Source: Planctomycetota bacterium (lineage in GTDB: Bacteria; Planctomycetota; UBA1135; UBA2386). From it: 15,857 nucleotides of DNA. Positions 8,076 through 15,857 of the stretch are shown piece after piece (within the stretch, counting starts at the first letter, position 1; the number at the start of each line of letters is the position of its first letter). A program made the translations under genes and the position numbers. The notes beneath the pieces were generated by a model that saw only the letters and a list, made by a program, of their open reading frames with translations, was not told where the DNA came from and did not search any database. The stretch covers positions 1 to 15,857 of the forward strand of contig JAGQRA010000736.1 in assembly GCA_020425885.1 (NCBI GenBank). Reading direction: 5' to 3'.

Positions 8076-10943
8076 CTGCACGCTGTCTACCTGCATTCCC
8101 GCCAGCCTGCCGACGCCCGGATCGCGATCTGGAGTGACGACGGAGCCGACGCCGCTCTCGCCGAGCTGCCGGCGGAGCTGCGCGAGCTCACCGATCAGGT
8201 CCAGGCCCAGCTGCTGCTGCCGTCCGAGGAGTCCTCGCTGCAGCCGGTGGCGAGTCTCGATGACCAGGCCGAAGACGACGCGCCCAGACGCATCGCCCCG
8301 GCGCTGTGGACGATCCCGGCCCGCGGCCTGCGCCTCGCCGATGCGGTGCCCTACCTGGCACAGATCGAACTGCGCGCTCTGTCGGCGGACCTTCGTGCCC
8401 TCGCGGCCCTGAGTCGGCTCGTCGTCAAGATCATCGCCCGCGGCAGCTACGCCCCCGCGCCGCAGCCAGGCGTGCTGCGGTTCGTGCCGCACTGGGATAC
8501 CGATACCCAATGGGTGCTCGCCGGCATCGCCGATCTGCTGCCCGGGAGCCTGTGCACGGCCCGCTTCGCGCTGCCCGACGATCCGGTCTACGCCGTCACG
8601 CCGCGCAACTTCGTCGTCAGCTTCGTCAGCCATGCACTCGATCAGCTGCTCTGCTCGGCACCCGAGGACCGGCCACCGGCGCCCCGATTCGAGAAGGCCG
8701 AGCGGTTGCCGCGCGACTTCTGGCAGACCCCGATGGTGCCGGTCCTCGAGATCCTCGTGCCGGACCAGCCGCTCGAGGAAGGCGCTCCCTGGGGCCTGCA
8801 GGTCCTGGTGCGTCCGGTGCCCACCATCAACTGCACCGAGACCATCGAGAGCCTGCACCAGCGCCTCGCCGCCAACCCGTTCGCCAACGAGCTGGCGCAG
8901 GACTCGGTGATCCGGGCCGAGCAGACCATCGATCGCGTCGCCGACAAGCTGCCGCCGCTGCGCCGCGCCCGCAATCTCAGCGATGGTCGCGCCAGCCTGA
9001 CCCGGGCCGAACTCGACCAGATCCTCGACCACCTGCCGCTGCTCGAGTCCGAGGGCTTCGAGATCACGCTGCCCGGCGTCGAGTCGATGCAGCGGCTGTC
9101 GGCGCGCGTGCAGATCGTCGACTGCACCTCGGAGCCCGACGACCCGCGGCCATGGTTCGAGTTCCGTTGGAGCCTGGCCGTCGGCGACACCGAGCTGACG
9201 ACGTCCCAGTTCGAGCAGCTGGTCTCGGCCAAGACGCCGCTCGTCTTCATCGACCGCCGACCGGTGTTGCTCTCGCCCAAGGACCGCGAGGCGCTGCGCG
9301 ACTTCAAGAAGCGGATGCAGCAAGGCGGCGAACGCATCAGCTTCTTCGAGGCGCTGCGGCTGCGGCTCGGCGGCGCCTCGCACCTGCACGGCCTGGCGAT
9401 GGAGTCGATCGCGAGCACGCCACGCCTCGAGCAGCTGCTGCAGAACCTCGAGCGCGCGCGCGCGGTCGAGGACCTGCCGATCCCCGACGGTTTCGACGGT
9501 GAGCTCCGCACCTACCAGCAGCGCGGTCACGCCTGGATGCACTTCCTCGTCGACCAGGGCTTCGGCGCCTGCCTCGCCGACGACATGGGTCTCGGCAAGA
9601 CCGTGCAGGCCATCGTCGTCATGCTCGACTGGCGCAAGCGGCGCAATTCGAAGGCCGCGATCCTGATCGTCTGCCCAGTGTCCGTGCTCGGCAACTGGCG
9701 CCGCGAGCTGCACCGCTTCGGCCCCTCGCTCCGCACCGTGATGCACCACGGCAAGGGCCGCGCCCAGACCATCGAGGAGTTCAAGGAGGTGCTCGCCACG
9801 CACGACATCGTGCTGACCAGCTACAACCTGCTGCAGCGCGACGAGGAGATCATGAGCGAGGTGACCTTCGACGGCGTCATCCTCGACGAGGCGCAGAACA
9901 TCAAGAACCCGACGACGCGGCAGTCGCGGGTCGCGCGCGGCCTGCGCGGTCATTTCCGCCTGGCCCTGACCGGCACTCCGCTCGAGAACCGCCCGCTCGA
10001 CCTGTGGTCGATCATGGACTTCCTCAACGAAGGCCTGCTCGGCTCACGCACCCAATTCACCCAGACCCTCGAACACCCGATCGTCAAGCAGCGGCGCCAG
10101 GGCTCGATGTCGGCGCTGGCCCGGCTGGTGCGACCGTTCGTGCTGCGCCGGCTCAAGACCGATCCCGACATCGTCGCCGACCTGCCCGAGAAGACCGAGC
10201 AGGTGGTCGCCGCCACGCTCTCGCGCGAACAGGCGATCCTCTACGAATCCGTCGTGCGCAAGGGGCTGCAGGAGGTCGAGTCCGCCGGCGAGGGCATCCA
10301 ACGCCGCGGCGCGATCCTGACCACGCTGCTGCGACTCAAACAGGTCTGCAACCATCCGGCGCACTACCTGATGGACGGCAGCTCGTTGCCGAGCCGGTCG
10401 GGCAAGCTCGACTTCCTGTCCGAGATGATCGAGGAGGCGCTCGACGAAGGCGACCGCTGCCTCGTGTTCACGCAGTTCAAGGAGATGGGGTCGCTGCTGA
10501 AGACCCATCTCGAGAACACGATGGGGGGCCCGGTCCTGTTCCTGCACGGCGGCGTGCCGCAGAAGGAACGCGACACGATGGTCACCGACTTCCAGGAGTC
10601 GCGGCCGGACGGCCCGAAGATCTTCGTGCTGTCGCTGAAGGCCGGCGGCACCGGCCTCAACCTGACCGCGGCCAACCGCGTGTTCCATTTCGACCGCTGG
10701 TGGAACCCGGCCGTCGAGGACCAGGCCACCGACCGCGCGTTCCGCATCGGCCAGCAGCGCAACGTCTTCGTCCACAAGTTCGTCTGCACCGGCACCCTCG
10801 AAGAACGCATCCAGCAGATGCTCGATCGCAAACGCGAGGTCGCCGACAACCTGCTCGCGGCCGGCGAGAACTGGATCACCGAGCTCAGCAACGAGGAGCT
10901 GCGCCGCCTGCTCGTGCTGGATCGACAGGAGGCGATCGCCTGA
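8076..10943 (+). CDS. SNF2-family DEAD/DEAH-type helicase (probable non-ATG start)
   Basis: A large SNF2 ATPase, 955 residues if it begins at CTG 8076. The N-terminal half contains a SNF2-associated accessory region (DUF3670-like, roughly 300-430, including EGFEITLPGVESM). The ATPase core follows: LRTYQQRGHAWM, motif I DDMGLGKT (502-509), motif II DEAQ (604-607), motif III LTGTPLENRP, and the second lobe with LHGGVPQKERD, SLKAGGTGLNLT and DRAFRIGQQR (886-895). Such proteins use ATP to translocate on duplex nucleic acid and remodel bound proteins; the substrate here is unknown. The first ATG, GTG or TTG in frame is GTG 8247 (898 residues). However, the frame upstream reads like protein and opens with K-L-H-A-V-Y, resembling family N-termini such as LHAVWLP, so I place the start near 8070-8076. 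GGCGGGA at 8061-8067 could be its ribosome site. It is coupled to the SWIM gene. Confidence 0.9.
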   Translation: MHAVYLHSRQPADARIAIWSDDGADAALAELPAELRELTDQVQAQLLLPSEESSLQPVASLDDQAEDDAPRRIAPALWTIPARGLRLADAVPYLAQIELRALSADLRALAALSRLVVKIIARGSYAPAPQPGVLRFVPHWDTDTQWVLAGIADLLPGSLCTARFALPDDPVYAVTPRNFVVSFVSHALDQLLCSAPEDRPPAPRFEKAERLPRDFWQTPMVPVLEILVPDQPLEEGAPWGLQVLVRPVPTINCTETIESLHQRLAANPFANELAQDSVIRAEQTIDRVADKLPPLRRARNLSDGRASLTRAELDQILDHLPLLESEGFEITLPGVESMQRLSARVQIVDCTSEPDDPRPWFEFRWSLAVGDTELTTSQFEQLVSAKTPLVFIDRRPVLLSPKDREALRDFKKRMQQGGERISFFEALRLRLGGASHLHGLAMESIASTPRLEQLLQNLERARAVEDLPIPDGFDGELRTYQQRGHAWMHFLVDQGFGACLADDMGLGKTVQAIVVMLDWRKRRNSKAAILIVCPVSVLGNWRRELHRFGPSLRTVMHHGKGRAQTIEEFKEVLATHDIVLTSYNLLQRDEEIMSEVTFDGVILDEAQNIKNPTTRQSRVARGLRGHFRLALTGTPLENRPLDLWSIMDFLNEGLLGSRTQFTQTLEHPIVKQRRQGSMSALARLVRPFVLRRLKTDPDIVADLPEKTEQVVAATLSREQAILYESVVRKGLQEVESAGEGIQRRGAILTTLLRLKQVCNHPAHYLMDGSSLPSRSGKLDFLSEMIEEALDEGDRCLVFTQFKEMGSLLKTHLENTMGGPVLFLHGGVPQKERDTMVTDFQESRPDGPKIFVLSLKAGGTGLNLTAANRVFHFDRWWNPAVEDQATDRAFRIGQQRNVFVHKFVCTGTLEERIQQMLDRKREVADNLLAAGENWITELSNEELRRLLVLDRQEAIA
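10927..10932 (+). promoter_or_regulatory. Ribosome binding site of the SWIM gene within the helicase gene
   Basis: AGGAGG lies ten bases before the ATG at 10943 and inside the last codons of the helicase gene, whose stop TGA overlaps that ATG by one base. It fixes the SWIM gene start and supports coupled expression at a matched dose. Confidence 0.75.
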
Positions 10944-11674
10944 TGGAGCGCAGGACGGTCTCTCTCGGCGAGCGCTGGCGGCGCGAAGCCACGCGCGGCA
11001 TCGACGACAATCGTCTGGCCGCGGCTCTCGAAGCGCTGCCGAACATCCGCAAGTCGATGGTACGCATCCGCGCCGGCGGCATCCGCGCCGAGATGGAGGG
11101 CTCGATGGGCTCGATCCACGAGGTCAGCCTGCAGATCCGCACGCTGCCGCAGCGCGAGTGGCCGACCCTGGTCCGCGTCCTGCGCCGCAGCAAGTCGATC
11201 ATCGAAGCGCTCGAGCAAGGCCGGGTGCCGCGTTCGCTCGACCGCCTCATGGCCCGCATCGTCGGCGAACCGCTGTTCCCCGACACCCGCAGCGTGACCT
11301 TCGGCTGCTCGTGCGACCTGCCCGAAGCACCGTGCCGCCACGTCCTTGCTCTGCACGAACTGTTCGCGCGTCGACTCGATGAGAAGCCCTGGGAACTGCT
11401 CATGTTGCGCGGGGTCGACCTCCACGAGCTGTTGACGGAAGTACACAAGTCACCTCACGATGGTGATTTGCCACCGCTCCCTTTCGGGGTCCCCGAAGAG
11501 CCGGTGCTGTATCCCGACGCCGAGGACGCCGACCTCGGGCAATGCCTCAGCCGATTCCAGGTGCGCTGGCTCTGCGGCGACGTCTCGGCCCGATTCTGCG
11601 AAGCGGCTTTCGCTGCCCTCGACGCGTTGCCGACAACAGTCGAGGCGACCGGTAAGCCGGAAAACAAGGTCTGA
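10943..11674 (+). CDS. SWIM zinc-finger protein, partner of the SNF2 helicase
   Basis: This 243-residue soluble protein has a SWIM-type zinc site, Cys122-x-Cys124-x6-Cys131-x-His133, in GCSCDLPEAPCRHVLALHEL. That is the C-x-C-x(n)-C-x-H signature followed by the usual hydrophobic helix. SWIM domains bind DNA or proteins and are found in or beside SNF2 ATPases in bacteria. The 120 residues before the finger are basic and look helical (many Arg), which could contact nucleic acid; the C-terminal 75 residues are acidic and proline-rich with no recognised domain. Its start overlaps the helicase stop by one base, with a strong ribosome site, so the two proteins probably form a functional pair. The exact biological role is unknown. 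Confidence 0.85.
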   Translation: MERRTVSLGERWRREATRGIDDNRLAAALEALPNIRKSMVRIRAGGIRAEMEGSMGSIHEVSLQIRTLPQREWPTLVRVLRRSKSIIEALEQGRVPRSLDRLMARIVGEPLFPDTRSVTFGCSCDLPEAPCRHVLALHELFARRLDEKPWELLMLRGVDLHELLTEVHKSPHDGDLPPLPFGVPEEPVLYPDAEDADLGQCLSRFQVRWLCGDVSARFCEAAFAALDALPTTVEATGKPENKV

Positions 11675-11739
11675 TCTCCGGCCATCCTTGCGTCACACCG
11701 AACGGCGCCGTCTCCTGTCGCGACCCCTCTTCAGACGCA

Positions 11740-13104
11740 ATGCTCGCCGAACTCGTACGCTTCGACCTGACCGACTCGATCCCCGGGTTCGTCGCCCTCG
11801 GAGTCTTCGTCCTCGCCTACCTGCTCGTCGTCTTCGAAGAGCGTCTCCACCTCAAGAAGTCGAAGCCGGTCGTCTTCGCCGCCGGCATCATCTGGATCCT
11901 GGTCGCGTTCGCCTATGCCGCACATCCGGGCAACGAACACCTCGAGGTCAACCACCTCGAGGACCGCATCCTGCACCACACCGGCGAGTACGGGGCGTTG
12001 TTCCTCTTCCTGATGGTGGCGATGACCTACATCTCCGCCATCGCCGCCCACAACGTGTTCCTCTGGCTCAACGGCTGGCTGGTGTCACGCGGCTTCAGCC
12101 TGCGCAGCGTGTTCTGGGTCACCGGCGGGCTGTCGTTCTGCATCTCGCCGATCGCCGACAACCTGACGACGGCGCTGTTGATGGGCACCGTCGTCGTCGC
12201 CGTCGGCAAAGGCAACGTCAAGTTCATCGCCCCGGCCTGCGTCAACGTCGTCGTCGCCGCCAACGCCGGCGGTGCGTTCTCGCCGTTCGGCGACATCACG
12301 ACCCTGATGGTCTGGGCCAAGGGCAAGGTCCACACCGAGCAGTTCTTCTGGCTGCTCGTGCCATCGCTGGTCAATTGGCTGATCCCGGCCATCCTGATGC
12401 ACTTCATGATCCCGAAGGGGAAGCCCGAACCGCTGCACAAGGATGTCGGACTCAAGCCGGGCTGGTTGACGGTGATCCTGCTGTTCCTGCTCACGATCGT
12501 GACGGCGGTGACCTTCCACGCCGTGCTGCACCTGCCGCCCTTCCTCGGCATGACGACGGGGCTCGGCTACTACATGATCTACGGCTGGTTGCGCACGCGT
12601 CGGCACAACAAGAAGGGCGACCGCACGCCGGTCGACATCTTCCACAATGTCGCCGAGGTCGAGTGGGACACGATGCTGTTCTTCTTCGGCGTGATCCTCT
12701 GCGTCGGCGGCCTGCAGGAGATGATGTTCCTGCAGAAGGCCAGCGAGTGGTTGTTCAACCCCGCCGGCTTCGGCCCGACCACGGCCAACATCGCCATCGG
12801 CATCCTGTCCGCGATCATCGACAACGTGCCGGTCATGTTCGCCGTGCTCGGCATGGACCCTTCGATGGACGTCGCCAACCCGGGCATGCTGCACACGCCG
12901 GTATCCGACTACCAGTGGCTGCTCGTCACCCTCACCGCCGGCGTCGGCGGCTCACTGCTCTCGGTCGGCTCCGCCGCCGGCGTCGCCCTCATGGGTACCG
13001 CCCACGGCTACTACACCTTCGGCCGCCACCTCAAGTTCCTGCCCGCGATCACCGCCGGCTACTGCGGTGCCATCGTCACCCACTGGTTCCTGAATGGCCC
13101 ATAG
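11740..13104 (+). CDS. nhaD: Na+/H+ antiporter, NhaD type
   Basis: This 454-residue protein of the ion transporter superfamily has about twelve hydrophobic helices. The motif SPIADNLTTALLMGT (136-150), with Asp140 and Thr143-144, and NAGGAFSPFGDITTL (175-189) are typical of NhaD antiporters. The later DNVPVMFAVLGMD (361-373) is the matching element of the second half. NhaD exports Na+ (or Li+) in exchange for external protons across the inner membrane, mainly at neutral to alkaline pH or in salt. An N-terminal cleavable signal is not obvious. It lies 65 bases after the SWIM gene; that gap (11675-11739) shows no ribosome site or promoter that I can defend, so it may be a separate transcript or the end of the upstream one. 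It converges on the pnt operon, with a terminator between. A short His-containing loop (68-80) follows the second helix. Confidence 0.93.
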   Translation: MLAELVRFDLTDSIPGFVALGVFVLAYLLVVFEERLHLKKSKPVVFAAGIIWILVAFAYAAHPGNEHLEVNHLEDRILHHTGEYGALFLFLMVAMTYISAIAAHNVFLWLNGWLVSRGFSLRSVFWVTGGLSFCISPIADNLTTALLMGTVVVAVGKGNVKFIAPACVNVVVAANAGGAFSPFGDITTLMVWAKGKVHTEQFFWLLVPSLVNWLIPAILMHFMIPKGKPEPLHKDVGLKPGWLTVILLFLLTIVTAVTFHAVLHLPPFLGMTTGLGYYMIYGWLRTRRHNKKGDRTPVDIFHNVAEVEWDTMLFFFGVILCVGGLQEMMFLQKASEWLFNPAGFGPTTANIAIGILSAIIDNVPVMFAVLGMDPSMDVANPGMLHTPVSDYQWLLVTLTAGVGGSLLSVGSAAGVALMGTAHGYYTFGRHLKFLPAITAGYCGAIVTHWFLNGP

Positions 13105-13169
13105 GTGCCAGGACTGAAAACCACCTGTCGGCGCGTCGCGGTCGGCAGGTGGGTTTTGGTCCCGGCACC
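13104..13169. terminator. Extended inverted repeat, probable bidirectional terminator
   Basis: The inner stem pairs AAAACCACCTGTCGG (13117-13131) with TCGGCAGGTGGGTTTT (13141-13156 region), allowing one bulged base and two G-U pairs, with a short loop at about 13133-13140. The flanking A and T runs give a T-tract on either strand. Outside it, GGTGCC (13104-13109) pairs with GGCACC (13164-13169), and GGAC with GTCC between, so the whole element is about 29 bases per arm. It sits exactly between the nhaD stop and the pntB stop of converging genes, where a shared terminator is expected. The T-tract is only four bases, so strength is uncertain. Confidence 0.75.
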
Positions 13170-13173
13170 GTAG

Positions 13174-14564
<1,391 letters not shown>

Positions 14565-14568
<4 letters not shown>

Positions 14569-14873
14569 TTCTTCTCCTTCTTCTTGAACGAGGCCAGCAT
14601 GCGGTCGGTCACCGTATAGCCGCCCACCACGTTGATGGTGGCGAAGGCGATGGCGAGGAACGCCAGCGACTCGGCGAGCCAGCCGGGCTCGAAGGTCCTG
14701 CCGTCGATCGAGAGCGTGCCGGCGCAGACGATGGCGCCGACGATGGTGATGCCCGAGATCGCGTTCGACCCCGACATCAGCGGGGTGTGCAGCGTCGGCG
14801 GCACCTTGGAGATGAGCTCGAACCCGAGCAGGGCCGCGAGCAGGAACACGAATAGGTAGAGGAAGATGTCCAT
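14565..14873 (-). CDS. pntAB: NAD(P) transhydrogenase alpha subunit, membrane part (PntAB)
   Basis: This 102-residue protein corresponds to the membrane domain at the C-terminus of one-piece PntA. It has about three helices (around 3-18, 39-53 and 66-86) and the conserved GFELISKVPPTLHTPLMSGS (17-36). It joins the PntB helices to form the proton-conducting domain II. Here alpha is split into two genes, as in Rhodospirillum rubrum and several other phyla, in contrast to the single E. coli pntA. The lysine-rich C-terminus (K-K-K-E-K-K) is encoded by a purine run that also holds the ribosome site of pntB, and the last four bases overlap the pntB start. It lies 12 bases after pntAA and has no strong ribosome site of its own, so it probably depends on coupling. 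Confidence 0.95.
14574..14579 (-). promoter_or_regulatory. Ribosome binding site of pntB inside the pntAB lysine codons
   Basis: On the minus strand AAGGAG lies five bases before the pntB GTG at 14568 and is embedded in the AAG/GAG codons for the lysine-rich end of PntAB. It decides the GTG start and supports coupled translation of the two membrane subunits. Confidence 0.75.
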
Positions 14874-14885
14874 GACTCGAGTTCG

Positions 14886-15857
14886 CTATCCGTTGTGCTG
14901 GGCGGCGAGCGCCTGGGCCGTGGGTTCGTGCCGCACCGTGCCGTCGTGGACGATGGTGACCGCCTCGAGGATCTCGTTACCGACATCCACCTTCGGCGTG
15001 CCCTCCTTGACGAACTCGCCGAGGAAGGCGAGGACGTTGCGGGCATAGGTGCGTGAGGAGTCGGCGGCGACCTGCGCCGGCAGGTTGCTGTCGCCGAGGA
15101 TCGTGACGCCATCGACGACGGCGCATTCGCCGGCGACGGTGCCCTCGACGTTGCCGCCCTGCGCCGCGGCCATGTCGACGATTACCGAGCCGGGCTTCAT
15201 CGCCTTGCGCATCTCGGCGGTGACCAGCACCGGCGCCTTCTTGCCGGGTATCAGCGCCGTCGTGATCAGCACGTCGGCCTGCGCGATGTGCGCGGTCAGG
15301 GTCTCGCGTTGGTGACGCAGGAACTCCTGCGTCGTCTCCTTGGCATAACCACCCGTGGTCTCGGCCGCGGGGGGAGTGCCGGTGTCGATGAACTTGCCGC
15401 CGAGCGACTCCACCTGCTCCTTGCAGGCCGGTCGGATGTCGTTGGCCTCGACGACCGCACCGAGCCGGCGCGCCGTCGAGATCGCCTGCAGGCCCGCGAC
15501 CCCGACGCCGAGCACCAGCACCCTGGCCGGAGTCAGCGTGCCGGCCGCCGTCATCATCAGCGGGAACATCTTCGGCAGATGCACCGCGGCCAGCAGCACG
15601 GCCTGGTAGCCGGCGCAGGTCGCCTGCGAGCTCAGGATGTCCATCTTCTGCGCGCGCGTGATGCGGGGCATGAACTCGAGCCCCATCGCCGTGACCTTCG
15701 ACTCGCGCAAGGTCTTGACCAGCGGCAGGTGCTGGCCCGGCATCAGCGTGCAGATCAGCAGCGAACCCGCCTTCTGCCCGCCGGCGACCTCCGGAGTCGG
15801 TGGCTGGATGCCGAGCACGATGTCGGCGCTGCCGCGGGCGGCGGCGTCGACGAGCCT
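14886..15857 (-). CDS. pntAA: NAD(P) transhydrogenase alpha subunit, NAD-binding part (PntAA), N-terminus outside the window
   Basis: The frame is open to the window edge, so the start is missing; 323 residues are seen. This is domain I, the soluble NAD(H)-binding part, related to alanine dehydrogenase. Motifs include RAQKMD (visible residues 68-73), the RQD-loop type sequence that contacts nicotinamide, MTAAGTLTPARVLVLGVGVAG with the GxGxxG dinucleotide fold (117-122) followed by ARRLGAVVEANDIR, and the later IVDMAAAQGGNVE. In family proteins two such subunits dimerise on the cytoplasmic side and pass hydride to PntB domain III. It stops just before pntAB, which confirms the split alpha subunit. 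GTG 15818 is internal and not a start, since family residues (ADIVLGIQPP) continue upstream of it. Confidence 0.95.
   Translation of the reverse strand, partial: RLVDAAARGSADIVLGIQPPTPEVAGGQKAGSLLICTLMPGQHLPLVKTLRESKVTAMGLEFMPRITRAQKMDILSSQATCAGYQAVLLAAVHLPKMFPLMMTAAGTLTPARVLVLGVGVAGLQAISTARRLGAVVEANDIRPACKEQVESLGGKFIDTGTPPAAETTGGYAKETTQEFLRHQRETLTAHIAQADVLITTALIPGKKAPVLVTAEMRKAMKPGSVIVDMAAAQGGNVEGTVAGECAVVDGVTILGDSNLPAQVAADSSRTYARNVLAFLGEFVKEGTPKVDVGNEILEAVTIVHDGTVRHEPTAQALAAQHNG

Noticed and set aside
9448..9465. Short alternating GC run inside the helicase gene as a repeat or Z-DNA element.
   Set aside because: It encodes ordinary Glu-Arg-Ala-Arg-Ala codons in a GC-rich gene and is too short to stand out.
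7629..9953. Long minus-strand open frame (774 codons) opposite coxD and the helicase.
   Set aside because: Same biased composition without recognisable domains; the plus strand encodes coxD and the SNF2 core.
8076..11674. SNF2 and SWIM genes as a phage-defence system (SNF2-like proteins occur in DISARM and Zorya).
   Set aside because: No methyltransferase, nuclease, DUF1998 or MotAB-like partner lies nearby, and the neighbours are housekeeping energy genes. Nothing in the sequence supports defence.
11675..11739. A promoter for nhaD (TTGCGT near 11688).
   Set aside because: No acceptable -10 element at the right spacing; a single weak hexamer is not enough in GC-rich DNA.

Overview
The window is GC-rich bacterial DNA, densely packed with genes. 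It carries the distal part of a respiratory gene cluster, then a helicase/SWIM pair, a sodium/proton antiporter and, on the opposite strand, a transhydrogenase operon. Alternative complex III (ACIII) linked to a caa3-type oxidase, and a PntA split into two polypeptides, occur in several Gram-negative-type phyla such as Planctomycetota, Acidobacteriota and Bacteroidota relatives. A lipoprotein signal on ActE and a secreted Sco support an envelope with an inner membrane and periplasm. I lean weakly towards a high-GC Planctomycetota-like lineage, but the sequence does not settle the taxonomy. No mobile elements, CRISPR arrays, tRNAs or rRNAs were seen, and no gap between genes reaches 100 bases.

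Region 1 (1-3225, + strand) holds the end of an ACIII operon: the 3' end of actC, then actD, actE (monoheme cytochrome c lipoprotein), actF, and a small one-helix membrane protein that may be an uncharacterised subunit. actA and actB would lie upstream of the window. Region 2 (3289-8057, +) holds a Sco copper chaperone and the four subunits of a caa3 oxidase, with a cytochrome c domain fused to subunit II. Subunit I carries the YSHP signature of A2-type heme-copper oxidases in place of the usual D-channel glutamate. Together these genes describe a quinol-to-oxygen electron path: quinol is oxidised by ACIII, electrons pass through the ActE heme to the heme and CuA of subunit II, and then to the heme a/a3-CuB subunit. 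Sco would load CuA.

Region 3 (about 8076-11674, +) starts 18 bases after the last oxidase gene. It encodes a large SNF2-family helicase whose coding sequence appears to begin upstream of any ATG, GTG or TTG, and a coupled small SWIM zinc-finger protein. They probably act as a pair on nucleic acids and have no evident link to respiration. Region 4 (11740-13104, +) is an NhaD-type Na+/H+ antiporter. A long inverted repeat between the converging genes (13104-13169) looks like a bidirectional terminator. Region 5 (13174 to window end, - strand) is the transhydrogenase operon pntAA-pntAB-pntB, which uses the proton gradient to make NADPH. Most of the window is therefore ion- and proton-gradient energetics, with the helicase/SWIM pair the odd element.
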